Shown here: positions 17,767 through 25,746 of the stretch, piece by piece | How the letters are laid out: each line of letters starts with the position of its first letter | How positions within the stretch are numbered: the stretch's first letter is position 1 | Assembly: GCA_030526485.1 (NCBI GenBank) | Contig: JAUNCS010000016.1 | Span: forward strand, 1-39,048 | Origin: Erysipelotrichaceae bacterium | GTDB taxonomy: Bacteria; Bacillota_I; Bacilli_A; Erysipelotrichales; Erysipelotrichaceae | DNA length: 39,048 nucleotides | Direction of reading: 5' to 3' | Notes under the pieces: model-generated | Seen by the model: the letters and a program-made list of their open reading frames with translations, nothing else | Databases searched by the model: none | Told to the model about the DNA's origin: nothing | Translations under genes and position numbers: made by a program

Positions 17767-18616
17767 AAAATTATTTGATATAAAATTATTGTTTTTCAGT
17801 CTGCTATCAGCACTGATACATTCCTTTGCGATAGTAAACTTCTCAATTCCCGCATCTATCTATCCAGCGGGCTTCTCAGGATTATCAAGAATCAGTACTG
17901 ATATCCTGTACGACTTCTTTAATATAACAGTATCTTATTCATCTATTTACTTAGTGATTAATATTATTGTTACCTTATTTGTCTTTAAGAAAATCGGTAA
18001 AAAGTTTGCCATCTATTCAACAGTTCAGTTTTTAATGGTATCTTTCTTTACCGGCTTCTTTAAACCGGTAATTACTGTTAATGACATTATTCTAATGGCG
18101 ATGTTTGGCGGTATTGTCAATGGTTGTGGTGTAGGGTTGGCCTTAGCTTTTAACTTCTCAACTGGCGGCTTTGACTTTATCAGTGTTTACTTTGCGTCAA
18201 AGCACAAGAAAGATGTCTGGAACTATATCTTTATGGTTAATGTGACCATCCTGTTAATTGCTGGTCTGATTTATGGCTGGGAAAGATCACTTTATTCAAT
18301 CATTTACCAGTTTGTTTCAACCCAGATCATTAAGATGCTTCATCAAAGATATACGCAAAAGACGCTTAATATCATTACAAAATATCCAAATGAAGTATCG
18401 GATGCGATATTATCACAGTTTAGACATGGCATTACTGAGATAAATGCGGTAGGGCATTATTCCAAGAATGAAACAACCATTCTTTATACCGTGGTAAATA
18501 CCTTCCAGTATAAGGAAATCATTAAGGTGGTCTTAGCAGTAGATCCCAAGGCCTTTATCAATGTCCAGAATACTATTGCCGTCTATGGTAACTACTATCA
18601 GCAGCCTTTAGAATAG
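17753..18616 (+). CDS. YitT family membrane protein (DUF161 + DUF2179)
   Basis: This 287-residue protein has about five to six membrane segments in residues 15-195, with the glycine-rich patterns YPAGFSGLSRI and GGIVNGCGVGLAL typical of YitT proteins. A soluble C-terminal DUF2179 domain follows (about 205-285) with VDPKAFINVQNT. The transport or other role of the family is not established. The start at 17753 follows AGGAGAAA and overlaps rmuC by 14 bases; an earlier TTG is rejected. Confidence 0.88.
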   Translation: MKEIKKLFDIKLLFFSLLSALIHSFAIVNFSIPASIYPAGFSGLSRISTDILYDFFNITVSYSSIYLVINIIVTLFVFKKIGKKFAIYSTVQFLMVSFFTGFFKPVITVNDIILMAMFGGIVNGCGVGLALAFNFSTGGFDFISVYFASKHKKDVWNYIFMVNVTILLIAGLIYGWERSLYSIIYQFVSTQIIKMLHQRYTQKTLNIITKYPNEVSDAILSQFRHGITEINAVGHYSKNETTILYTVVNTFQYKEIIKVVLAVDPKAFINVQNTIAVYGNYYQQPLE

Positions 18617-18684
18617 TTATAAATAATATGTATAATATAGTAGTTTTCTTTTTGATCTATCCGCAAATTAAATCAGCAAGGAAC

Positions 18685-18732
18685 AAAAAAAGAGGTGATT
18701 ATCAGTTAGCACAACTAATAATTACCTCTTTT
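18685..18732. terminator. bidirectional terminator between the YitT gene and trpS
   Basis: A 15-bp stem (AAAAGAGGTGATTAT with ATAATTACCTCTTTT, one wobble pair) surrounds a 15-nt loop. Read on the minus strand it follows trpS by three bases and is trailed by TTTTTTG. Read on the plus strand it could also end the repair operon. Confidence 0.85.
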
Positions 18733-18735
18733 CAA

Positions 18736-19725
18736 TTAATACTTAATTTCTAATCCCAGCTTAGTTTCAACATCAGCCAGTGTCTTATCAGCGATAGCTC
18801 TAGCCTTAGCAGCACCATCAGCCAATACTTTTTCCAGGATATGAGAATCCAAAATTTCATGGTAGCGAGTCTGAATTCTTTCAAGTTCTGCACAGACAAC
18901 ATCAGCTACATAGCCCTTAAGCTTGCCATAGCCTTCATCCTTGAATTCATCAGCAATTTCTTCCATTGATCTGCCACTTAATGAAGAAGCGATTTCGATT
19001 AAGTTATATAGGCCAGGCTGATTTTCCTTATCAAGCTGAATCTTGCCTACAGAATCAGTAACAGCAGACATGATTTTCTTTCTGGCAACCTTTAGATCAT
19101 CCAACAGATAGATGCAGCCCTTATTAGTTTCATCAGACTTAGACATCTTTTTTGTAGGGTCCTGTAAAGACATGATACGGGCACCAACCTTGGCAATTAA
19201 TGGTTCAGGAACAGTGAATGTTTCACCATACTTGTTGTTGAAGCGGTTAGCGATATCTCTTGTAAGTTCAACGTGCTGTTTCTGGTCATCGCCAACTGGT
19301 ACATAGTCTGGGTTATATAGCAGGATATCAGCTGCCATTAGACATGGATAAGTATATAGACCGGCAGTCAGGTTCTTTTCACCCTTGGCTGACTTATCCT
19401 TAAACTGAGTCATACGGTTAAGTTCACCTAGATATGTGTTACATGCCATGATGTAGCCAAGTTCCGCATGAGCCTTGACATCAGTCTGTAAGAAAATAGT
19501 AGCTTTTTCCGGGTCTAATCCACATGCCATATATAGAGCTACCGCATCAGTCAGGTTCTTGCTTAAATCAGCAGGGTCCTGGGGTTGAGTGATGCAGTGC
19601 AGGTTGGCAATGAAGACTACCATTTCATATTCATCCTGATACTTTACAAAGTTTCTTAAGGCGCCAATATAGTTTCCTAGTGTTAATTGGCCTGTAGGCT
19701 TAATGCCTGATAACATTCTTTTCAT
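18736..19725 (-). CDS. trpS: Tryptophan--tRNA ligase
   Basis: This 329-residue class I aminoacyl-tRNA synthetase charges tRNA-Trp. It has the HIGH-like region PTGQLTLGNYIGA near the N-terminus and KMSKS at 193-197. The length is normal for a bacterial TrpRS. AAAGGAG lies 8 nt before the ATG. It is transcribed alone on the minus strand under the Trp T-box leader and ends at the bidirectional terminator. Confidence 0.96.
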   Translation of the reverse strand: MKRMLSGIKPTGQLTLGNYIGALRNFVKYQDEYEMVVFIANLHCITQPQDPADLSKNLTDAVALYMACGLDPEKATIFLQTDVKAHAELGYIMACNTYLGELNRMTQFKDKSAKGEKNLTAGLYTYPCLMAADILLYNPDYVPVGDDQKQHVELTRDIANRFNNKYGETFTVPEPLIAKVGARIMSLQDPTKKMSKSDETNKGCIYLLDDLKVARKKIMSAVTDSVGKIQLDKENQPGLYNLIEIASSLSGRSMEEIADEFKDEGYGKLKGYVADVVCAELERIQTRYHEILDSHILEKVLADGAAKARAIADKTLADVETKLGLEIKY

Positions 19726-19754
19726 TTATTAAAATCTCCTTTAGACAAAATAAA

Positions 19755-19902
19755 AAGCACCTATGGGACGAATATATCGTGGTGCCACCCAAATTACTTC
19801 TTAAAAGACGTTAACGCTGTCAAGCGATTCCCAGTTCATTGAATAATCCGCAATTGTTTTCACCAGCCACAATCTCTCTTATTAGATGTTTCAACTACTA
19901 TC
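19755..19902 (-). promoter_or_regulatory. T-box riboswitch, tRNA-Trp specific
   Basis: On the minus strand the leader has AAGAGAG followed by GGCTGGTGAAA (Stem I distal elements), a specifier UGG codon (plus coordinates 19831-19833) and the T-box element GGGTGGCACCACG (about 19779-19790). The UGGC bulge pairs with an NCCA end carrying discriminator G, as in tRNA-Trp. The terminator stem GCACC / GGTGC with TTTTTATTTT lies at about 19750-19790. Uncharged tRNA-Trp should stabilise the antiterminator and allow trpS expression. Confidence 0.92.
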
Positions 19903-19905
19903 TCA

Positions 19906-19933
19906 AATATAACATTTTTATAAGAGAAAACAA
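19906..19933 (-). promoter_or_regulatory. trpS: trpS leader promoter
   Basis: On the minus strand TTGTTT (19928-19933), a 16-nt spacer and TATATT (19906-19911, preceded by TGT) place the start at about 19900, which is the base of T-box Stem I. It lies back to back with the spx-like promoter. Confidence 0.6.
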
Positions 19934-19943
19934 AGGAATATAC

Positions 19944-19949
19944 TATAAT
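19944..19949 (+). promoter_or_regulatory. -10 element of the spx-like gene, leaderless start
   Basis: A perfect TATAAT is followed by six bases and then the ATG at 19956. No Shine-Dalgarno sequence occurs in the short interval. The -35 is poor and would overlap the divergent trpS promoter. Confidence 0.5.
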
Positions 19950-19955
19950 ATCAGT

Positions 19956-20384
19956 ATGATTGTTATATATACATCCCATGGCTGTGCTTCTTGCCGAAAA
20001 CTTAAAAACTGGTTGAAAGAGCACAATATGCAATATATAGAAAAGAATATCTTTAATACTATCTTAAACGATAAGGAAATAAAGTATCTTTTGTCACGTA
20101 CAGAAAACGGTACTGAGGACTTATTGTCTAAAAGAAGTAAGATAGTTCAGGAAAATAATCTCGATCTTGATGATTTATCACTTGATGAATTATGCAAGTT
20201 TGTTGTGAATAATCCATCGATTTTAAGAAGACCGATCATCTTATCTGACAATAATATGCAGATTGGCTTTGATGAAGAAGAAATCGATGCCTTTGTACCA
20301 AGAGAATTAAGAAATATCGTTAAATGTGACAAGAGCTGTCCACATTATCCTAACTGTGGCAGTTTAAGAGAGGAAGTAGTGTGA
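19956..20384 (+). CDS. Spx/MgsR-family ArsC-like protein with Cys-rich tail
   Basis: This 142-residue thioredoxin-fold protein has a redox CxxC (Cys10 and Cys13 in HGCASC) and the LRRPII motif typical of Spx and ArsC-like proteins. Spx binds the RNA polymerase alpha subunit and reprograms transcription under thiol stress. Unlike the roughly 131-residue B. subtilis Spx, it ends with an extra cysteine-containing tail, KCDKSCPHYPNCGS, which could bind metal or sense redox state. The ATG at 19956 is chosen because the domain begins there; an upstream in-frame extension would lie in the trpS leader. Its stop overlaps the mnmA GTG by 4 nt, tying it to tRNA thiolation. Confidence 0.85.
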   Translation: MIVIYTSHGCASCRKLKNWLKEHNMQYIEKNIFNTILNDKEIKYLLSRTENGTEDLLSKRSKIVQENNLDLDDLSLDELCKFVVNNPSILRRPIILSDNNMQIGFDEEEIDAFVPRELRNIVKCDKSCPHYPNCGSLREEVV

Positions 20385-21538
20385 AGAAAGTATTAGTTGG
20401 TTTATCAGGTGGCGTTGATTCAGCCATCGCTGCATATTTACTTAAGAAAGCAGGCTATGATGTAGACTGCTGTTTTATGCGTAACTGGGATTCAGCCTTA
20501 AATAACGATACTTTAGGTAACAATACTTTAAACAATGACATCTGTCCTCAAGAAGAAGACTACAACGATGCCAAAAGTGTTGCGGAATCTCTGGGCTTAA
20601 AGCTTTTAAGAAAAGACTATATCAAGGAATACTGGGATAATGTCTTTAAGAATTTTATTGATGAATATAAGGCTGGCAGAACTCCTAATCCCGATATTTT
20701 ATGTAATAAATATATTAAGTTTGACTGCTTTTTAGACTATGCGATGGAACAGGGCTATGACTATATCGCAACTGGCCACTATATCAAGGCAGTAGATGGT
20801 GAAAACCGTACATATCATAAGGCCAGTGACTTAAATAAGGACCAGTCATATTTCCTGGCTCAGGTAAGCAAGAGGGCCTTGGATAAGTGTCTATTTCCTT
20901 TAGGTGATATTGATAAGCCAGAGGTAAGAAGAATTGCTGAAGAGCTTAACTTAAATATCGCTCATAAAAAGGATTCTACTGGTATCTGTTTTATTGGTGA
21001 AAGAGACTTTAGAAAGTTCTTATCCAACTATATTCCAATGAAAGAGGGTAAGATTATCGATATCGATACCCTTAAGGTCATTGGTACACATAATGGTGTT
21101 TACTACTACACTATTGGTCAAAGAAAGGGCTTTGGTGTTGGTGGCAACATGGGGCCTTATTTCTGTGTTGGTAAAAATGTTCACCATAACTATCTGTATT
21201 TAACTTCTGTTCAAAATGAACATTACCTATATTCAAATTCCTGCTACATCAACAATATCAACTGGATTAATGAACTGCCTGGTAATGATATTGAGATTCA
21301 GTGCAAGTTCAGATATCGCAGTGTCGACAACAATGTCTTCATTAAGAAGATTTCTGACACTGAAGCTATCTTAACTTATCCGCAGAAGATTAAGGCAGTA
21401 ACCCCTGGTCAGCAGGCTGTTTTCTACTTAAATGGCGAAATGCTTGGTGGCGGTACTATTGATAAGGTTTATATCGATGATGTAGATATGAATGAATATC
21501 TTGATAAACGTGTCATAGGACATATTAATGACAAATAA
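20381..21538 (+). CDS. mnmA: tRNA-specific 2-thiouridylase MnmA
   Basis: This 385-residue enzyme makes 2-thiouridine at the wobble position U34 of tRNAs for Lys, Glu and Gln. It has the PP-loop SGGVDS near the N-terminus, a first catalytic Cys in NPDILCN, and a second in TGICFIGERDFR, with the C-terminal beta-barrel after about residue 280. The GTG start overlaps the previous stop (GTGA), with AGAGGAAG upstream. It requires a sulfur donor desulfurase, not seen here. Its end overlaps recD2 by 11 nt. Confidence 0.96.
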   Translation: MKKVLVGLSGGVDSAIAAYLLKKAGYDVDCCFMRNWDSALNNDTLGNNTLNNDICPQEEDYNDAKSVAESLGLKLLRKDYIKEYWDNVFKNFIDEYKAGRTPNPDILCNKYIKFDCFLDYAMEQGYDYIATGHYIKAVDGENRTYHKASDLNKDQSYFLAQVSKRALDKCLFPLGDIDKPEVRRIAEELNLNIAHKKDSTGICFIGERDFRKFLSNYIPMKEGKIIDIDTLKVIGTHNGVYYYTIGQRKGFGVGGNMGPYFCVGKNVHHNYLYLTSVQNEHYLYSNSCYINNINWINELPGNDIEIQCKFRYRSVDNNVFIKKISDTEAILTYPQKIKAVTPGQQAVFYLNGEMLGGGTIDKVYIDDVDMNEYLDKRVIGHINDK

Positions 21539-23645
21539 GATACTGGAAACACTGGATGGCAGTTTTGTCTATACTATCTACAAAACACCATCCTATATGG
21601 TTACAAAATTTGAAACAGACAAGGAGGTCATCACCGTTACGGGACCTTCTTTTGACTTTATAAAGGGTGAAAAATATACCATTTCTGGTGAATATGTTGA
21701 TCATCCTAAATATGGCTTTCAGTTTAATATGCTGTCAGTCTCTAAATACATTCCTAATCACAAGGATGAAATCATCAAGTTTTTATCATCAGCTTCTTTT
21801 AAGGGCGTTGGTAAAAAAGCGGCTGAAAAAATCTATAATGCCTTTGGTGATGAAGTCTTAAGAATAATCAAGAATGATATTACCGTACTGAATAGCTTAG
21901 ACTTAACCGCTAAGCAGGTAGCTTCCATTAAAAGCGGCATTGAAACTATTGGTGATGATGATAGTGCAGTTATCTTTCTTTTAATCACAGCTGGTTTTAC
22001 CAATAGTGAGGCAGCCAGAATCAATTCCTACTACAAAGAGGCAACACCTTTTATTGTGAAAGATAATCCTTATCGTATCTATTTGGATGTCTATGGCATC
22101 TCTTTTGCCAAAGTCGTAAACTGTGCCAAAGGTATGACTTTTGAAGATAAGGAACACAAATTTAAAGAGGCTTATTTAATTTATATTTTTAAGGAAGTTT
22201 CTTTTAAGCTCGGCAATACTTATCTCGATAAAGAGGATTTTTCTGCTTATTATCTAAAGGACTACAGTGACTTTGAAGAAATTCTTGATATGTGTATTAG
22301 AGATGACTTGCTGTATCTTGAAGATAATCATTACTATCTGGCCAGTGACTATGAAGATGAAAAATATATCGCTGAATATTTAAGTCTTGAAAAGGAACAT
22401 CTTGATAAGGATGAATTAAATATTGAAGATGGCATTAAACAGTGCGAATTTGAATATTCCATTGAATTTGATGACCTGCAAAAGAAGGCTATTCATACAT
22501 TCTTTAATGAAGACTTCTCATTAATAGTTGGTGGACCTGGTACTGGTAAAACCACGATTATCAAAACACTGGTATCGATGTTTAAGGAATTTTATCCTTA
22601 TCACAATATCATTGTCTGTGCGCCAACTGGAAGAGCTGCTAAGCGTATCAATGAAATCTGTGATGTGGAATCAAAGACTATTCATTCGCTTTTAAGATGG
22701 AACAAGGAAACCAATACCTTTATTCATAAGATTGATAATCCTATTCTTTATGACTGTTTAATCATTGACGAGTTTTCAATGGTTGATACCAATCTTTTTG
22801 CCTCATTATTAAGGGCTTGCCAGTATGTAAAGAAGATCTGTATTATTGGTGATAATCAGCAGCTTCCTTCAATAAGACAGGGTAATGTCCTAAAGGATTT
22901 AATTGACTCCAATAAGTTTAATATCACTTATTTAAATACCAATCACCGTCAGAAAGAGGGCAGTGAAATCATTTCACTGGCAGCAAATATCATTGATGGA
23001 AATCTGAGTTTTAGTGACTTTAAGTCTGATATTCAATATATCGATATCGATAATACCAGAGCTATTGATTTGATTAACATGATCAAAGAAGATATTGATA
23101 ATGGCTTATCAATCGATGATATACAGGTTTTATCGCCAATGTATAAGGGTGAATTTGGCATTGATAATCTAAACAGCATTATGCAGAAGTTCTTTAATCC
23201 CAAGAGTGAACATAAAAAGGAAAGAACGGTAGGTAAGATTACCTTTAGAGAAGGGGATAAGATACTGGAGTTAAAAAATAGACCTAGTGACGATGTCTAT
23301 AATGGTGATATTGGTGTTTTAGAAGAAATTGATGAAGATAATAAATGTTTTATCGTTAACTATCAGGACTTAAGAGTTTTCTATAACTTTGATGATTTAA
23401 ATGATATTTCCTTAGCTTATGCCTTATCGGTTCATAAGGCTCAGGGTTCGGAATACAAGACAGTATATTTTATTGTCAGCAGGGCCCATATCAATATGCT
23501 TTATAAGAAGCTTATTTATACAGCTGTTACCAGAGCCCGTAATAAACTGGTTATTATTGGCAATCTCGATGTTTTTAACAGTGGCATCAGAAGGGAACTT
23601 GGTAAGCGCAAGACTACCTTATTGGATAAAATTGTGAATTTTTAA
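21528..23645 (+). CDS. recD2: RecD2-type ATP-dependent DNA helicase
   Basis: This 705-residue superfamily 1B (5'-3') helicase has an OB-like N-terminal region, helix-hairpin-helix segments (FKGVGKKAAEKIYNAFG), Walker A GGPGTGKTT (Lys341), Walker B IIDEFSMVD, GDNQQLPS (motif III), and the C-terminal motifs LSVHKAQGSEYKTV and YTAVTRARNKL. RecD2 works without RecBC and aids replication fork and repair processes. Overlap with mnmA indicates a spx-mnmA-recD2 operon. There is no clear terminator after it. Confidence 0.94.
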   Translation: MTNKILETLDGSFVYTIYKTPSYMVTKFETDKEVITVTGPSFDFIKGEKYTISGEYVDHPKYGFQFNMLSVSKYIPNHKDEIIKFLSSASFKGVGKKAAEKIYNAFGDEVLRIIKNDITVLNSLDLTAKQVASIKSGIETIGDDDSAVIFLLITAGFTNSEAARINSYYKEATPFIVKDNPYRIYLDVYGISFAKVVNCAKGMTFEDKEHKFKEAYLIYIFKEVSFKLGNTYLDKEDFSAYYLKDYSDFEEILDMCIRDDLLYLEDNHYYLASDYEDEKYIAEYLSLEKEHLDKDELNIEDGIKQCEFEYSIEFDDLQKKAIHTFFNEDFSLIVGGPGTGKTTIIKTLVSMFKEFYPYHNIIVCAPTGRAAKRINEICDVESKTIHSLLRWNKETNTFIHKIDNPILYDCLIIDEFSMVDTNLFASLLRACQYVKKICIIGDNQQLPSIRQGNVLKDLIDSNKFNITYLNTNHRQKEGSEIISLAANIIDGNLSFSDFKSDIQYIDIDNTRAIDLINMIKEDIDNGLSIDDIQVLSPMYKGEFGIDNLNSIMQKFFNPKSEHKKERTVGKITFREGDKILELKNRPSDDVYNGDIGVLEEIDEDNKCFIVNYQDLRVFYNFDDLNDISLAYALSVHKAQGSEYKTVYFIVSRAHINMLYKKLIYTAVTRARNKLVIIGNLDVFNSGIRRELGKRKTTLLDKIVNF

Positions 23646-23666
23646 TAAAAAAAGTGAAAATTTGTA

Positions 23667-23695
23667 TTGAATATGGGAAAATCGTGTGCTAAATT
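23667..23695 (+). promoter_or_regulatory. beta-glucoside operon promoter
   Basis: TTGAAT (23667-23672), a 17-nt spacer and TAAATT (23690-23695) lie about 50 bases upstream of the RAT/terminator hairpin. I see no convincing catabolite-response (cre) element. Confidence 0.55.
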
Positions 23696-23748
23696 AGTGG
23701 TGTAAACAAATAGTCTTTGCACAATAAGACGCGTAACTTTAAGTAGGC

Positions 23749-23814
23749 GAGATTGAATTGGCAAGTATTGTTACTCTTTTTTGAGTATATACTTACTGTT
23801 CAATCTCTTTTTTT
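23749..23814 (+). promoter_or_regulatory. LicT/BglG-type RAT hairpin combined with leader terminator
   Basis: The apical part (23763-23794) is a RAT-like hairpin: AAGTAT / ATACTT and ACTC / GAGT separated by an asymmetric internal loop TGTT/AT, with the ATTGTTACT core of ribonucleic antiterminators. An outer 9-bp stem GAGATTGAA (23749-23757) / TTCAATCTC (23799-23807) followed by seven T forms an intrinsic terminator. The PTS gene starts 41 bases later. The antiterminator gene at the end of the operon should bind here and allow read-through. Confidence 0.78.
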
Positions 23815-23855
23815 GTGCCTTGACTGTTAATAGTTCAAAAGAAAAGGAGAAAAAA

Positions 23856-25730
23856 ATGGACTACAAATTAATTGCGCAGGACATTATTAAGAATGTCGGC
23901 GGCTCAGAAAACATCCAAGATGTTACTCATTGCTTTACAAGATTAAGATTTGTCTTAAAAGACAACGCAAAAGCAAACAAAGAAGTTGTTGAAAGAATCG
24001 AAGGCGTTATCCAGGTTGTTATCGCTGGTGGCCAGTTCCAGGTTGTTATCGGTTCAAAAGTAAATAAGGTATACGATGAAGTATTACCGCTAGTTAACCT
24101 TGCTGAAGGTAACGAAATCAAGGCTGAAAAGGGTTCTGTTGGTAACATGATCCTTCAGACTATTTCTAAGATCTTCACTCCACTTGTTCCAGCTATCGCT
24201 GCTTCAGGTTTAATCAAGGGTCTATTAGCTGTTGGTACAAGAATGGGTTGGATCGATGCAGCTAACTCTACTTACATCATCATGAATGCTGCAAGTAATA
24301 TCATCTTCTACTACATGCCAGTATTCCTTGCTTACACTGCTTCAAAGACTTTAAAGTGTAATCAGGTTATCGCAATGGTATTAGGTGCCTTCCTTTGCCA
24401 TCCAACTATCGATGCTTTAGTGCAGAATGTTGCTGAAAAGTCTACAATCTTTGGTTTACCAGTAATCAAGAAGGCTTTCACAATTGGTTCTTCAACCAAG
24501 GTCTTCGCATATGCCGAATCAGTAATTCCTGCAATCTTGGCAGTAATCGTATTAAGCTATCTTGAAAAATTCTTAAAGAAATATATCCCTGATATGCTTC
24601 AGCTAATCCTTGTTCCTGGTATCTGTCTAATCGTTATGGTTCCAGTTACATTAGTTGTTGTTGGTCCAGTTGGTATCTATGTTGGTTACGCTATTCAGTG
24701 GTTATATCAGTCTCTATACTCATTCTCACCAGTTCTTGGTGGTATCATCGTCGGTGGTCTATGGGGCGTATTCGTTATCTTTGGTGCTCACAGAGCTCTA
24801 CTTCCTATCGGTTTAAACGACGTTGCTATTTCTGGCACAAACACATTACTTTGCTTCGCTGGTGCTGCTAACTTCGCTCAGGCTGGTGCTACTCTTGGTG
24901 TTATGTTAAAGTCTAAGAACCAGGAAACTAAGCAGGTTGCTGCTGCTGCTGTTATCCCTGCATTCTTAGTAGGTATTACAGAACCTGCAATCTACGGCTG
25001 TAACTTACGTCTAAAGAAACCTATGGTTTGCGCAGTAATCGCTGGTGCTATCGGTGGTGCTATCATGGGTCTTGGTCATGCTGTTAATACAGGTTTCGCT
25101 AATAACGGTATCTTAACTATCATGACTTACTATGGTGAAGGTACTCTACTTTCTCAGTTCATCGCGTACTTAATTGGTATCTGTGTTGCATTCCTTGGTG
25201 CTGCTGCTCTAACTTACATCGTAGGTTTTGAAGATGATGCTCCAAAGGCTGCTCCAGTTGCTTCAAATACAAATTCAGATTTCGCTATTGCTTCTCCAAT
25301 CAGAGGTAATGCTATCGCATTAACAGAAGTTAAGGATCAAGTATTCTCTTCTTGCGCTATGGGTAATGGTGTTGCTATTGAACCTACTGAAGGCTTAGTT
25401 GTAGCTCCAGAAGACTGCACAGTTACAATGATCTATCCTACAAAGCATGCTATCGGCTTAACACTTGATAGTGGTGTTGAACTAATCGTTCATGTAGGTA
25501 TGAACACTGTTGAATTAAATGGTGAAGGCTTCACTCAGCACGTTGAACAGGGTGTTAGAGTTAAGAAGGGTGAAACTATCGTTTCATTTGATATTGATGC
25601 TCTTAAGGCTAAGGGCTACGATTTAACAGTTCCAGTAGTAGTTGCTAATACTATGAACTTTGTTTCAGTAGAAGGCGTTGCTGGTGTAGCTGCTAATGAA
25701 AATACAGACGTAATTTACGTAAAAAGATAA
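23856..25730 (+). CDS. Beta-glucoside PTS transporter, fused EIIBCA
   Basis: This 624-residue permease takes up and phosphorylates beta-glucosides. It has the IIB domain first (Cys26 in VTHCFTRLRF is the phospho-site), a IIC membrane domain (about 100-460) with the family motif GITEPAIYG, and a glucose-type IIA domain at the C-terminus, with His531 and the phospho-acceptor His546 (VELIVHVGMNTVEL). The domain order B-C-A is that of BglP. The ATG at 23856 follows AAAAGGAGAAAA; an earlier in-frame TTG lies inside the leader terminator and is rejected. Substrate specificity (salicin, arbutin, cellobiose) cannot be told from sequence. HPr and EI must come from elsewhere. Confidence 0.94.
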   Translation: MDYKLIAQDIIKNVGGSENIQDVTHCFTRLRFVLKDNAKANKEVVERIEGVIQVVIAGGQFQVVIGSKVNKVYDEVLPLVNLAEGNEIKAEKGSVGNMILQTISKIFTPLVPAIAASGLIKGLLAVGTRMGWIDAANSTYIIMNAASNIIFYYMPVFLAYTASKTLKCNQVIAMVLGAFLCHPTIDALVQNVAEKSTIFGLPVIKKAFTIGSSTKVFAYAESVIPAILAVIVLSYLEKFLKKYIPDMLQLILVPGICLIVMVPVTLVVVGPVGIYVGYAIQWLYQSLYSFSPVLGGIIVGGLWGVFVIFGAHRALLPIGLNDVAISGTNTLLCFAGAANFAQAGATLGVMLKSKNQETKQVAAAAVIPAFLVGITEPAIYGCNLRLKKPMVCAVIAGAIGGAIMGLGHAVNTGFANNGILTIMTYYGEGTLLSQFIAYLIGICVAFLGAAALTYIVGFEDDAPKAAPVASNTNSDFAIASPIRGNAIALTEVKDQVFSSCAMGNGVAIEPTEGLVVAPEDCTVTMIYPTKHAIGLTLDSGVELIVHVGMNTVELNGEGFTQHVEQGVRVKKGETIVSFDIDALKAKGYDLTVPVVVANTMNFVSVEGVAGVAANENTDVIYVKR

Positions 25731-25746
25731 ATAAAGGACTTTGATT

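Noticed and set aside
19839-19955. 39-residue N-terminal extension of the spx-like protein
   Set aside because: It covers the trpS T-box leader and both promoters. The thioredoxin fold starts at Met 19956.
23701-23748. Catabolite-response (cre) element near the beta-glucoside promoter
   Set aside because: No 14-bp sequence close to the cre consensus with its central CG is present.
23781-23855. TTG start giving a 25-residue extension of the PTS protein
   Set aside because: It starts inside the RAT loop and terminator. The IIB domain begins at the ATG at 23856 behind a strong ribosome site.
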